64,000 bases of DNA, taken from the NCBI GenBank assembly GCA_027886185.1, contig WOAB01000728.1, positions 1,674,001 through 1,738,000 on the forward strand, written 5' to 3'. The DNA comes from Rheum nobile. Taxonomy: Eukaryota; Streptophyta; Magnoliopsida; Caryophyllales; Polygonaceae. Made by a program: the position numbers and the translations under genes. Under the pieces are notes generated by a model. It worked only from the letters and a program-made list of their open reading frames with translations, did not search any database and was not told the origin of the DNA. The stretch's first letter is position 1. Every line of letters starts with the position of its first letter. Below, one piece after another: positions 12,501 to 23,304 of the stretch.

Positions 12501-13783
12501 TTAGAACTCTGTTGGCGTATGCAGCTCAGAGGAACTGGGAGGTATATCACATGGATGTGAAGACAACTTTCCTGAATGGAGAACTTGAGGAAGAGGTATA
12601 TGTTGCTCAGCCAGAAGGGTTTATTGACAAGAAATATCCACACAAGGTCCTAAGACTTCACAAGGCCTTGTATGGATTAAAGCAGGCTCCTAGAGCCTGG
12701 AATTTCAAGCTGGATAGGTGCCTGCAGTCACTCGGCTTCTCAAGATGTCCACATGAACATGCTATGTACAGAAGGGAGAAGGAAGGAAGTGTGATGATTG
12801 TAGGAGTGTATGTAGATGATCTCATCCTCACTGGAGCAAACAAGGAGATCATCCACAGTTTCAAGGAGGAGATGAAGCAGAAATTCGAGATGAGTGATCT
12901 TGGATTACTCAGCTACTATCTAGGCATTGAAGTGAAGCAAGGAAAAGGTTCAATCTCCCTATGTCAGTCAGGCTATGCCAAGAAAATTCTGGAGAAAATA
13001 GGAATGGAAGATTGCAACCCCTGTCATGTCCCTATGGAGCCAAGAAACAAGATGAGCAAGCATGGGAATGGAGATCCACCAGTTGATGACACACTGTATA
13101 GGAGTGTGATTGGGAGCCTAAGATATCTGGTGCATACAAGGCCTGATCTTGCCTATTCAGTTGGAGTAATGAGTAGGTATATGGAGGCTCCTACGACTGC
13201 ACACATGACTGTTATGAAGCAGATTTTGAGGTATGTGAATGGGACTTTGAATCTTGGTTGTGTCTACTTGAAGGAGCAACCAAAGGAAGAGTTAATTGGG
13301 TACTGTGACAGTGATCTTGCTGGTGATATAGACGACAGGAAGAGCACAACTGGAGTCATATATTTCTTGGGAAGAAATCCTATAACTTGGGTGTCCCAGA
13401 AGCAAAGGGTAGTTGCTTTGTCATCCTGTGAAGCCGAGTACATAGCAGCCACAACAGGAGCATGCCAAGGTGTTTGGCTTGGAAGAATTCTGTGTAATCT
13501 GAGAGATGATGATCAACTAAGAGCAGAGCTGAAGATTGACAACAAATCGGCAATAGCTTTGGCCAAGAACCCTGTCCACCATGATAGAAGCAAGCACATC
13601 GACACCAGGTACCATTTCATTCGTGAGTGTGTGCAGAATGGTGACATTAAGGTGGAATATGTCAACACAGAAGTGCAGTTGGCAGACTTGCTAACTAAGC
13701 CTCTTGGACGACAGAGGTTTGTGGAGCTCCGAGAGAAGATTGGAATGCAGAAAATCAGGAAAGGCCATGACAAACAAGTTTAA
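9593..13783 (+). pseudogene. copia-2 gag-pol with three in-frame stops
   Basis: One reading frame runs through the whole element, starting at ATG 9593. Parts are: a UBN2-type gag (SNYVAWAIKMEVF about residue 30); an RGRGRGRGRGN basic stretch and CCHC knuckle CYKCGQMGHFSSEC (about residue 278); retropepsin WYLDTGASNHM (about 351); integrase with RTDRGGEF and NGVVERRN; reverse transcriptase with MDVKTTFLNG and YVDD (about 12809); and RNase H with YCDSDLAGD (about 13302), HIDTRYHFIRE and LADLLTKPL. TAG stops interrupt it at 11108, 11489 and 11516; the last replaces a Gln of the conserved PQQNG site. There are no frameshifts, so decay has been by point substitution only. A serine-rich linker lies at about 12040-12150. 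Confidence 0.95.
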
Positions 13784-13792
13784 GGGAGTGAA

Positions 13793-14113
13793 TGTTAGGA
13801 AAAAACTTGTTTTATGTTATTAGTTTAATTAAGTTGTAACTAATTGCTTATGCTCACATGAAGTCATAAGAATTAGATTGTTTATTTTAATCACATTCTG
13901 TTGAAGTTGTTTAGGAGTTGATCGAGTCTTAAGGAAGTGCAAATAGTGCACTTAGAACGTGGAGGTTAGTTCCACCTTTGTAGCTAGGAAGTTTGTTCTT
14001 TGAAGTTTAAATGAAGATGGTGATGTGCAGTTGTAAGCATCACGCCAGAATTGAAGAACAACTTCTTTGTTTCTCTGTTTCTAATTGACACAAAGTGAGA
14101 GTTTAAACCAACA
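13793..14113 (+). repeat. copia-2 3' LTR
   Basis: Near-identical copy of 9223-9553, preceded by the purine tract GGGAGTGAA (13784-13792) immediately after the pol stop, and followed by the second copy of the TAGTC target duplication. Confidence 0.95.
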
Positions 14114-14340
14114 TAGTCGTCGTATCCGTGACGAACCACCTCGTGGATGTAGGTGTCGATTGCGTCCTGGCAATCGTAGGCGATGTTTCTCGCTTCCGAG
14201 AGCGTGGTTCGCACGCCTTCATCCTGCCGACCACTTTTCACGGTCACCGTTAGCTAGGAACGCCGCTAGTGCGTTCAGCTCCGTCTGCAGCCTCTCCACC
14301 TTGCCTCTCACCGCATCCAAGCACTGGATTTTCGTAAGTC

Positions 14341-16807
14341 TTAACTATATATTCTACTTGTAAGTGGAATCTGAAATAAAAACATTTAATACGTAGGAAT
14401 TAGAACATGCGTACACACTACTAGACCACATATACTAAGTTTACATATTTCTAGATACATCTCTGATTCGTGTTTTTCTAAATTTAGTTATGTTTCTGAC
14501 GTCAAATAAGTATTTTTAACTTATGATTTCAAAACTGTAATTTCAAATCAAAAGATTATGCATGTATTACTAATCTTCTATATATAATATAAAATAGAGT
14601 CCTAGACAATAAATGTTCATCCCATTAATTATAAATATAAAATAAGTCATATTGTATATAATAATTCAAAGATCAATCTATATATCTATCTATAATTATA
14701 TATTAAAGCTCTCACATTTAGAGCTAAGAGAGCGTTTTTAGGAAAAGTTAGTGAGGTGTTATTATTATTATTTTAATTTATTATTATATTAAGTAATCAA
14801 TAAAATCTATAAATCTATATTAAAACGATTTATTTTTAAACCACCAAAGATATTCTGGACCCACATTACTCATGTGTCAAATTATTAAAAAAAATAAAGT
14901 TTAATGTTAACCAACCAATTATCTGAATTTTATATAATATATCTTATATTATTTATGTTTAATTTACCTGACTATCAAATTTGATTTTAACCAACCAAAC
15001 TTTTCAATTTAATGTACGGTATTAGTGATTTTTTTTATTGTTAAATATAACAATTCCAATTTAATCTAATATTTATTTGTTATTAAAATAATATAAATCA
15101 TAATCCCACTATTTTTTAGAATATTTTATTTCTAAGAACATGGAAATTTAATCGTATTTCTAAGAACATGGAAAATCTTGTCATAATTTCACTCTTCTTT
15201 CCTATATAAATCGTAGTATTAGCTACGTGACTACACACCAGTGATAATTTTTACACCATAAAATAATTAAGAACATGTTAAATACAATTTTTTTTAACCT
15301 ATGATTATGTCATAGATTAAGCCCTTAATTTTATAAGGATTTTGTTAGGTGTAATCATATCATAGATTTTAATATTTTATAAAAGGGTTTAAGCATTACT
15401 TTTTAGAGAATAGTTTTTAAAATGAGAATTCTTAACATATATTAGAAAAACCGATATAACAATCATTAGCATTAATTATATAATGTATATTTCAATTATT
15501 CCAAAAATTTTCAATTTAAAAACCTTTTTCTCTTTTCTTAAAATACAAATACACATCTAAATAAGTTCATCATAACAAACATGAATAACCTTTGGTGTAT
15601 TCTAACTATCTCCAACTTTTTCACTTCAATTCTTTTGATGTTTTTTAGATTATGATTTACAATTAGTCATTAAATTGTTTCTATTTTTCTTATTTTCATT
15701 TTTGAGCTAATATGATTGATATTTTGATATTTTTGAATAATTAATATTAAACTAATATATTTTTAATATAACATTTCAACATATCACTTTTAAAGGTAGA
15801 ATTTTGTTATAAGTACACATATTTATGTTTAACTAATCTTATGACTTATAATTTTTTGTATTAAAATATTGACAAAATATTAATATTATATGTTAATATA
15901 TTATAGTTATTGAAAATACACGATAAATGGTAGTGAAACACATACACGACTTCAGCAAAAATATCCCGTGTATGACAATAATTACATGATTAAAAATAAA
16001 AAGGATAACTGTACAAGAATAAGTATGAATAAAATATAATATATGTATACAAGTTATATAATTAACAATAAAATTTTGAACATATTGTTATTTCAATCTT
16101 CTATTCATATAATTCTTAAATAATATCACTAAGATTTTTCTTCTTCTTAAAACTACTTAAAAACAACATAATTTAATTCAATTATAAATAATTATTGATG
16201 ATTTTATAAATTTAAGTTTACCCTACAAGGTACGGATACTGTATTAGTTAAGCTCTTTAATTCAATTATAAATCTTATGACTTACAATTTTTCTTCTTCT
16301 TAAAACTATTTTTAATTATAAATAATTTAATTCAAGGTTATTAGTTAAGCTTAATTCATTTGAGTGTACATGTACATTAATCAGGTGTAGAACTCAACAA
16401 GTTAGAAGAGTATGTCTCTTAAGTTATATAAATAACATTCAAACTTCATATCACCTAAGCAAGAATCATATAATTAAGATCATAGTCAAATCTCAACACT
16501 TAAGCGAGCTCCCTAAGATTCACAATTTGGATCATAGTTGTAAGAGATGTGACCGAAGCTAGACATCAATTAACGAGGGTACGTAGGGTATATACCTTGA
16601 ATATATATGGACATTGGTTGTTGAAACTCCGATCGATGTTATCCTCTTAACTCACTCCATCTAGATCTTTTTCAGGCAAAGAGCGCGCGCGCACTCTCTC
16701 TTCTTCTCGTCACGGGCCAACATATATATAATGAGAATATTGCAACTTGGTGCATGGGGAAGGATGAGTCAAAAGAAGGACATGAGCTCCTCTATTTTTT
16801 TCTCGGT
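14341..16807. other. AT-rich intergenic DNA, no gene seen
   Basis: About 2.5 kb of very AT-rich sequence without a convincing reading frame. Two stretches resemble plant Helitron 5' ends, TCTTCTATATATAATATAA (about 14575) and TCTATCTATAATTATATATT (about 14683), but no matching hairpin plus CTRR end was found. A GCGCGCGCGC run lies at 16683-16692. Confidence 0.5.
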
Positions 16808-16847
16808 TATTTTTTGACGCATATGTAAAATTGTCTTTCAACACATA

Positions 16848-16945
16848 GGATCCATATGTAACGTGTGGTTAGGATCCATACGTAACGTGTCATTATGCTT
16901 CACACGTTACGTGTGGAGCTGATTGACACGTTACGTGTGGTGTTT
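16848..16945. repeat. ACGTAACGT/ACGTTACGT palindrome array, left end
   Basis: Four sites in about 100 bp: ATGTAACGTGTGG, ACGTAACGTGTCA, CACACGTTACGTGTGG and GACACGTTACGTGTGG. The core is close to the TTACGTGT element bound by NAC factors. Terminal position suggests transposase binding or transcriptional control; both are inferences. Confidence 0.7.
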
Positions 16946-17474
16946 TTGGTATATTATAATGTTGTGTATGAATGTTGTGTATGAATCATATTATTGTTTA
17001 TTTTTAGTTTTTATTTGTGTTTCAATGTTGTGTATGAATCATATTATAATATTGTGTATGAATCATACTATTGTTTCTAAATAGGCATTAGGGGAGGGTT
17101 ACCCTCATTTTGTTGCCCAACTTTTATCTAATCTTTATAAAAAAACAATACAAAATAATCAACCTAGAAGATAAAACAAATTGTTCATTACGCTGGTTGA
17201 TTACACAACCACATTGAGCACACAATACAGGAAAGAATACAAGTTGATCATAAACTTAAAAAAAATAAGAGAACATACATGGTTCGTTGCTTTAGCGTTT
17301 GAAGAAATTAGGATAGTCTCTGGTAATTCGCTTCATATGATATCTCTGTTTTGCTACATTTGCTTGCTCCCTACAAAGGTTGATAGTACATGAACAACAT
17401 CACACAAAATATACGACATTAATCACCTACGATGTATATCATTTAGTAGTTTGAGGTTATACCTACGAATGTTA

Positions 17475-17747
17475 TCAAAATCTTTTAAGAAGATCTTGAT
17501 TTTGCTTTACAAGATCTTGATTCTCCTTAACAAGATCTTGTTTTTCCTGCCATTGTTGTCGAATAACCGTGTGTGCCCTATCCTCGTACATTGGATCAAT
17601 CCACTCCCTGAAACAACACCCCAGTTCTGGGCATCCCCAATACCTCCTTCCGTAATTCCACTGCAAATCTCAAGTTCGGACAACAGCTTTCAAATTACAA
17701 TAGCCTAGCCTATCTGCGTTTATTGATGGTTTGGATGAAGATGCCAT
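17475..17747 (-). pseudogene. GRF-type zinc-finger protein with one in-frame stop
   Basis: Minus-strand frame from ATG 17747. The N-terminus MASSSKPSINADRLGYCN leads to NLKAVVRT, then an in-frame TGA (17670-17672), then YGRRYWGCPELGC and FREWIDP, the second half of a plant GRF zinc finger. A heptad-like Lys/Gln tail (QEKQDLVKENQDLVKQ) looks like a short coiled coil. Total about 90 residues, usual for the small GRF proteins found in plant transposons and near plant mobile domain genes. Function is unknown; GRF fingers can bind nucleic acid. The stop may be a real nonsense mutation or the trace of a small intron. Confidence 0.65.
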
Positions 17748-18038
17748 TATTTGTTGTAGTGTTTGGTTTCCTACAAATATCATGAATCCATTAATATAAA
17801 AAATTAGGGTTAATAAATCGATAGAAATTGGAAGAAGATGCTTACCCAAAAATGTATCTTCAAGCGCCGCTTGTGTTGGAATTGTTGTAGTGAACAAACA
17901 ACCCTAATGCTTCTTATATAGTGAAAAAGGCAATGTGTTTGACAACTAATAACCAGCCTCAAAAAGAAGAAATTTGATTGACAGCTAATAACCAACTGTA
18001 GTATATAGCTGTATATAGCTATAGTCATGAGTCTTTTA

Positions 18039-18087
18039 TACTAAACCCTAAACCCTAACCCTAAACCCTAAACCCTAACCCTAAACC
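18039..18087. repeat. Interstitial telomeric repeat (CTAAACC/CTAACC)n
   Basis: Seven consecutive units alternate CTAAACC and CTAACC, matching the plant telomere repeat with a regular variant. It is embedded in ordinary sequence inside the candidate element, so it is not a chromosome end. Confidence 0.95.
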
Positions 18088-18216
18088 ATCGGTGCTAGTG
18101 TGGGAACGACATACATGCCTATGAGGGCGAAGCCAAACCAAGCGGTTGGCGAGAAGCTGAAGACGATATGCATTTGCCATGTCGAGGAAGAGCAACATTT
18201 CATTGCGGTACGTTAA
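18088..18216 (+). other. Short exon-like fragment, possibly OTU/Ulp-like, unrecognised
   Basis: A plus-strand open stretch reads TTYMPMRAKPN, then TICICHVEEEQHFIAV, followed by a good splice donor (GTACGTTAAT). The pattern of two hydrophobic strands with a HF(I/V)xV ending resembles the His region of OTU or Ulp-like proteases carried by plant Mutator-like elements. The similarity is weak and short. It could equally be chance. Confidence 0.25.
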
Positions 18217-18289
18217 TACAATCAAATAAGTTGAAACTATCTTATGTTAAAACATATGTATGATGCATTGACTTTGAGTTATTCTGATC

Positions 18290-18430
18290 TATAAATTTTG
18301 CTGGTGCACGGTTTGCATGCAACATCGCACAGTTTACAACAACCCGTGCACTTCTACTGAAAGCTATAAATTTTGCTGGTGCACGGTTTGCATGAAACAC
18401 CGCACGGTTTGCAGCAAACCGTGCACTTCA
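18290..18430. repeat. 75-bp tandem duplication with hairpin
   Basis: TATAAATTTTGCTGGTGCAC starts at 18290 and again at 18365, so the period is 75 bp. Within the second copy GTGCACGGTTTGC pairs with GCAAACCGTGCAC to form a long hairpin. In the first copy the right arm has decayed. Confidence 0.85.
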
Positions 18431-18726
18431 CAAGAATGTGATTTGTGTCGGTTTCTTTGTCTTCTGTAAAATTGAAACTTGTGGAAAATAAGAAAAATTG
18501 AACCTATCTGTATGATCTACTGTTTATCGTGATGACGGTTTACGCATAATTACGTCATCTAGTTCGTTAGCTTCACGTGAATTAAAATACGGTCTCATAC
18601 ACAATACAAAATGAAGACATCTTAATCCAAAGTTATAACATTCATTGTTACCATAATCCAAATAAGTCATCACAAACAATCAAATAGAAGTCATAACATT
18701 CATTATTGCCCTAATGCAAAGTTTAA

Positions 18727-21109
18727 TGGTTCGGAAGGAAGAGATACATTTGCTCCAATGATTGCCGTAACGCCTCGGCTACGTCTTCACATTGGTGATC
18801 TTCATGTTGGTGATCGCGATATGGATTCAGACGTCCGTAGCAACCCTCGATGCACTGCACACAAGATAAGTGGATACGATTAATAAATAGTTTGTACACG
18901 AAATTAAACAAGATATAATTATTCAATTTCTTACCTGCTGCTGAGCGTGATCACCCTCTGTAGGGATGATGAATGGATGTGTATGCTGGAGGTACCACTG
19001 CATGTAATCACCGCTACACTGGTGGGGTTGAAAGACTGGAGGGCCCATAGCTTGTAGACTAATGGAATGTTGATTGCGGGCATCCCATGCAAATTGGGCT
19101 CTATCGTATTCCACCGTGTAGCTGCTAATCTTCGTGCCCCTCCATGCCCTAATTGGCACAATCGGTGGTCTTGGACACTGTTGTGCACGCCCAAACTACC
19201 TAGCTGCTCGATCCGGCATGTAAGGCTCGGTGACCCACAAACAGGATATGACTCCATGGAATCGCGATGAAGCAAACATCCCATCGTTGAAGTCAATCGG
19301 GCCGTATGGCATCCACTCAACCTAAACATAATTGAATTTTAAACAACTAATCATGCCTATAATTTCATATTTTAACATACTAGATAAGGACCGTATATGC
19401 ACTTACACTCTCATCATGCATCTCATCCAGCTCCTCCCTATAATTTCTGATCCGGTTGGGTGGCTGTGACATGTCCCATCGACGGGCGTATGGGATAGGC
19501 TGTTGGGGGTCCCAGTGTACACTCTGTGCAGGTCTAAACATGGGGAAGTATTGATATATCCATGCCTACAAAACAATTACATGTAAGTCAATTCCCTAAA
19601 TAACAAATATACATCTATAACAAAACTACATATGTTTTTATACAAGAAAATTTATACCTGGATCAGAGTGAAACATGTGGACATGAGCCGCGCCTCTTTC
19701 CTTGTGCACTCGCCCAAGCTGCGGTACACGTGGGCAAGAACACCGGTACCCCAGGCATAGTTCTTGGTTGACGAGGGATCAGCCACGAACGGAGTGTAAT
19801 AAACGGGCAATTTATGTTGAGACTTGTCAGGAAAGAGACAATACCCCACCAAGTACAACAAGAACCCAACCGCATGCGTCTCGTCAGTCAAATCCTGACA
19901 ATGAGCCTTAAAATCTTTCGTTGTCACGGTACCGGCGACGACATCGCCACCCTGCAGCTCAAAAAACTCCTGCGCCTGCTCCACCAACGCCTTCTTCAAA
20001 TCATTGGGGCTCAGCTGCTCGTGCCATTTCTATGGGGGGCCCATGTCTTGCCCTTGTATGTTCAGCAGAAGGATCATCCACACATCATGGAGAGTTATAG
20101 TCATCTCTCCCCATGGCATGTGGAATGAGTTGGTCTCTGGTTGCCAACGCTCGACGAAATCACCAATCAACGTCTCATCCACATGCTCGTGCATGATGTC
20201 CGGTAGATGACATAGCCCGGACGCAGACGTAATTTTACCCCACTCGGCATTCGGTGTGATACGCCATGAACGTAACTGCTTGCCTCGCTGCTGGAACCTC
20301 AACGGTGGCACCGGCCGTATATATTTATATAACAACATATGAACATATTTAAGCAATTCATTGGACTTATTTGTAATAAGATTAAGAATTATAAGAAAAA
20401 AAGTTTCATGAAACTTACAATGCCCTGGTACAGGAGGTACGCCACGTGGTTGACAAAACTCTTGAGGAGTTCAGGGCTCTCCGGACCTCCAGGAACGCTC
20501 ACCCGCAATTTAGGGTCATATCTCACCTTCTTCTTTGATCGGGGCGGTTTTGCCCGCGAAGAAGAGGCTTCCTAAGGCTCCTCATCCACGTCCGGAGCGT
20601 CATCTCTTGGCATCCAGGCATTGCTGGCCTGGTCCTGAGTCCCCCATGTATTGGTCTGGTCCTACATTTATTAAATAAATCAGAAGTAATTACAATTTTT
20701 AAACAAATTCATGTTATACTAAATGTACTTACCATAGGCTGTGATGAGGGCTCACATGCGGCGGTAGTATCGGCGGACTAAAAGTCGGCCCGTAGTAGTT
20801 ATTCTGATCTATTGTATCAGAATAACCACGTAGCGGACTCGCTCGGTAGTCCGGGTAGAACTGAGGCTCAGAATATGCCCTATCTCCAGGAAACGAAGGC
20901 ATCGCCATTAAGATCTGAGCGGTAATCATGCCCGCAACCCCACTACTGCTACCGGCTCCCGTCTGATAGGCGCCAGTCTCATCATCCCGATAGCATACAT
21001 TCCTCCGTTGCCTTCTCTCTGTCCTGTTCACCTCTTCTTCAGTCCTAAACGACTGTTCGCAGACAAGGTTGCGGCGTCTCCTACGTGCGGTTCTTTCACC
21101 AGGCTCCAT
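18727..21109 (-). pseudogene. Plant mobile domain (MAIN-like) gene, interrupted
   Basis: Six minus-strand exons can be traced. The first (21109-20733, donor ATG|GTAAGT) encodes an Arg-rich N-terminus. Others lie near 20662-20420, 20330-19640, 19565-19390, 19325-18935 and 18865-18727. The core shows the plant mobile domain (PF10536) series: LLKSFVNHVAYLLYQG, LPDIMHEHVDETLI, DFVERWQPETNSFHMPWGEM, FLLYLVGYCLFPDKS, WGTGVLAHVYRSLG, AWIYQYFPMF, VEWMPYGP and a C-terminal QWYLQHTHPF. The domain occurs in MAIN-type meristem proteins and in transposon-carried copies. TAG stops near 20573 and 20030 and a frameshift near 19195 argue against a working protein. Every exon is still recognisable, so decay is recent. 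Confidence 0.78.
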
Positions 21110-21234
21110 CTGCGGTTATATATCCACACATTTTAATCAAAAAATATATTCTGGATAAATACTACACCGGAGAGTCGCCGGAATGTCGCTGGAATGTCGC
21201 CGGAAACGAAGGCAAGCCAGAACAAAACTGCAAA

Positions 21235-21302
21235 TTCACACGTTATGTGTGATATGGCTCCACACGTTACGTGTGGAAACGTTTCACACGTAACGTGTGA
21301 AT
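21235..21302. repeat. ACGTTACGT palindrome array, upstream of plant-mobile-domain gene
   Basis: Three consecutive sites (CACACGTTATGTGTG, CACACGTTACGTGTGG, CACACGTAACGTGTG) lie about 130-190 bp upstream of the minus-strand ATG at 21109, a promoter position. They match the palindromes at both ends of the element. Regulation of the gene through the same factor is inferred. Confidence 0.65.
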
Positions 21303-21894
21303 TTGCAGTTTCCAACTGTCGGTGGCGACATTCCGGCGATACTCCGATGACATTCCGTCGTCTTCTCCGGCGCAATTTCCAGATTTCGGCGAAAAATATT
21401 TTCATCAAATAATACAATAAATTCAACAAAAATCACACTATTTTAACAAATCTACCAATACTATCACTTCCATTTGTATATTTTCACAAAAATTCAACAT
21501 AAATCCTCAACACCATTTTATTCAAATCTAACCAATTTTCACCATTTCATACAAAAAAATACTTCAAAATTAAACAAAAAATCAACAACAACATCAAAAA
21601 CATCTACACAACATAGATCTACCATCAAAAACATCTACACAACATATATCTACAATATGGATCTACAATATCTAACAAAAAACTTCAAAATTAACAAAAA
21701 ATAACCAAACAACAATTTCTACTAACTAACCTTTCAAATATCTTGATTCAACGTAACGTGCGGAGTTCGTTGCTTTGTAACAAGGAGATCTACGAGATGT
21801 GTTATGCGGGAAGGGAAGAAGGGAGCTCGGGCTGCGTTTTAGGGTAATTGCTTCGAATGGGAGAAATCTGGCTTTTAAATCCATATTCACTCCA

Positions 21895-22016
21895 CACGTT
21901 ACGTGTGGAGCTGCTCCACACGTAATTGTCTCCCCACGTAACGTGCGTGTGGAGCTTGAAAGGGTCTGCTCCCGCGCGTAATGTGAAAAGCCTATTCCCA
22001 CGTTACGCGTGAGCCT
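21895..22016. repeat. ACGTTACGT palindrome array, right end
   Basis: Five sites or decayed sites: CACACGTTACGTGTGG, CACACGTAATTG, CCACGTAACGTGCG, CGCGCGTAATGTG and CCCACGTTACGCGTG. A further single copy (AACGTAACGTGCGG) lies at about 21750. They mirror the left-end array. Confidence 0.7.
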
Positions 22017-22063
22017 ATGTGCTGAAAGATAAAATTGTCTATGCGTCGAATAGTAAGGGCCAT

Positions 22064-23304
22064 TTTTTTGTGTGTCTCAACGTACTAGTGGTACACTTTC
22101 TAATATAGTAAGTCCTCGTTTATAGAATTAGTTGTTGACATTATACAAACTACTCAACCGTCGATCGGTCAGTGATAAATATATCGACACCATTGGTTTT
22201 AAACAGGTCACAACCAATTGATAATTACAGAATATTGTCATTATACCAAGACAAACTTGTATATGACACGGTCAATCACACCATTAGACCCGGACAGATT
22301 TTTGGAATTTAGATAATCTAAGATATTATTATTCTTGTTATACAGATTACGAAGAACATGAGAGAGTAAACAGAGAGTAAATTTGTGTTTATTAGGATTT
22401 TATTTAGGACCTTATAAAGAAAATATAATATTTGGCCAACAAGTTAACTCTAGGGTTTATATACAGATATTTAATGTACATCTATATATAACATTTTTCC
22501 TTGGATGTACATTACTAACTGACTCGTTGAAAAACTGTTTGAAAAAAACAAATGTGATGAAACCGAGACTAAGGGAAAAATTATACAATTGTAGTTCTCC
22601 CTCTCAATTTAGCACATATCTTTCTTGCTTTATTGAATATGTTGATCGAACTTATCCTCCTTTCAATTCGAAGCTCATGAGTGAAGAAAAATATCATCAA
22701 CAACTATTGATTGAGCGATGAATATTGATGCATGACCTTCCAATATATTCATTTACCTTTGTGCACTTTATTTCAATTATTCGAGAACTTTCATGTATAT
22801 ATGCATTATATCAAAAATATAAATACAAAACCAATCTAGATAAACATTTACAAAATTTATGATATACATAAGTCGTCGGTCCATACACATCACTTTCATG
22901 TACAAACATACAACTCTGCTTGAATTGCTTTTTCAACTCCACCAATCATTGTTGTCGATGTTTTTTCATTGTTCGAGAATCATATATCAACCTTATCTTG
23001 TCTCACTTCTCGTGCAAGTACTTATGCAAAGACATCGTCAAGGATTAACTCATTTCGATTCCTCTCGAAATGAATTAATTCTAACAAACATTTCACATCA
23101 ATTTGTCCTTTAGTCTTTGCCTACAATGTGGAGTTTTGATATGTGATTTCTTCAGGAATTTATCTCAAGAGACGTTACTTGTCGACATTAACAACTTGTT
23201 CAATTGCAATGGATGTTTTTCTCTTCAGTGAAAGCAAGCTTTATAGTCTAATAGTCTCTCATGCTTCTGACACATTTAAGACTCACTTGTAAATTTGTAA
23301 TGAA
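22064..23304. other. AT-rich intergenic DNA, no gene seen
   Basis: No reading frame with a recognisable domain. The open stretch at 22383-22721 has no family motif, and its composition matches the surrounding non-coding DNA. Confidence 0.5.

Larger units (their letters stand above)
9223..14113 (+). mobile_element. Full-length Ty1/copia retrotransposon copia-2
   Basis: Two LTRs of 331 and 321 bp, both TGTTAGGA...CCAACA, enclose a Met-tRNA type primer site, a gag-pol frame and a purine tract. The 5-bp target duplication TAGTC is present on both sides (9218-9222 and 14114-14118). The element sits in the coiled-coil exon of the minus-strand NLR. By eye the LTRs differ at about 11 positions plus one 10-bp gap, about 3.4%, so insertion was fairly recent. 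Three in-frame stops make it non-autonomous today. Confidence 0.96.
4604..14340 (-). pseudogene. CC-NB-LRR (NLR) disease-resistance pseudogene split by insertions
   Basis: Read on the minus strand, coding pieces lie at 14340-14119 and 9222-8458 (exon 1, split by copia-2) and 5393-4604 (exon 2). Recognisable parts in order are: an Rx-type coiled coil (NIAYDCQDAIDTY; then VHEIGCKIDDLNER about 9130-9090); a degenerate P-loop, ICRIGKSTLA (about 8935); Walker B VVVIDDIW (about 8670); RNBS-B GSRILLTTRN (about 8610); HGLDENTSWKLF (about 8510); GVPLAIVVLGK (about 5340); an MHD-type LHDLMRD (about 4960); and the first leucine-rich repeats. The family acts as intracellular immune receptors with an NB-ARC nucleotide switch. 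Frameshifts occur near 9090, 8700, 5200 and 4940, a stop is present in the coiled coil, and copia-1 replaces the rest of the LRR. Closest in style to RPP8/RPP13-like CC-NLRs. Confidence 0.85.
16808..22063. mobile_element. Candidate Mutator-like element carrying plant-mobile-domain and GRF genes
   Basis: Inverted similarity joins the two ends: GACGCATA, a short AAAATTG-containing stretch, CTTTCA(A/G)CACATAGG and then ACGTAACGTG-type sites on the left (16815-16950), and the same order inverted on the right (22050-21895). The outermost bases are less conserved, so the borders are approximate. A possible target duplication, ATTTTTTT, lies next to both edges but is low-complexity. The interior carries two minus-strand genes (GRF zinc finger and plant mobile domain) and a possible third fragment. 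No MURA or MuDR transposase is visible. Plant mobile domain genes are known cargo of Mutator-like elements, which supports the class assignment. Confidence 0.55.

Noticed and set aside
14575..14705. Helitron-like TC...TATATA starts
   Set aside because: No hairpin plus CTRR 3' end was found on the same strand, so no element can be bounded.
18039..18087. Telomeric repeat as a chromosome end or assembly join
   Set aside because: Only seven units, flanked on both sides by unique sequence inside one element.
22383..22721. 112-codon open stretch in intergenic DNA
   Set aside because: No recognisable domain, no splice or neighbour context; length is unremarkable for a six-frame scan of 64 kb.
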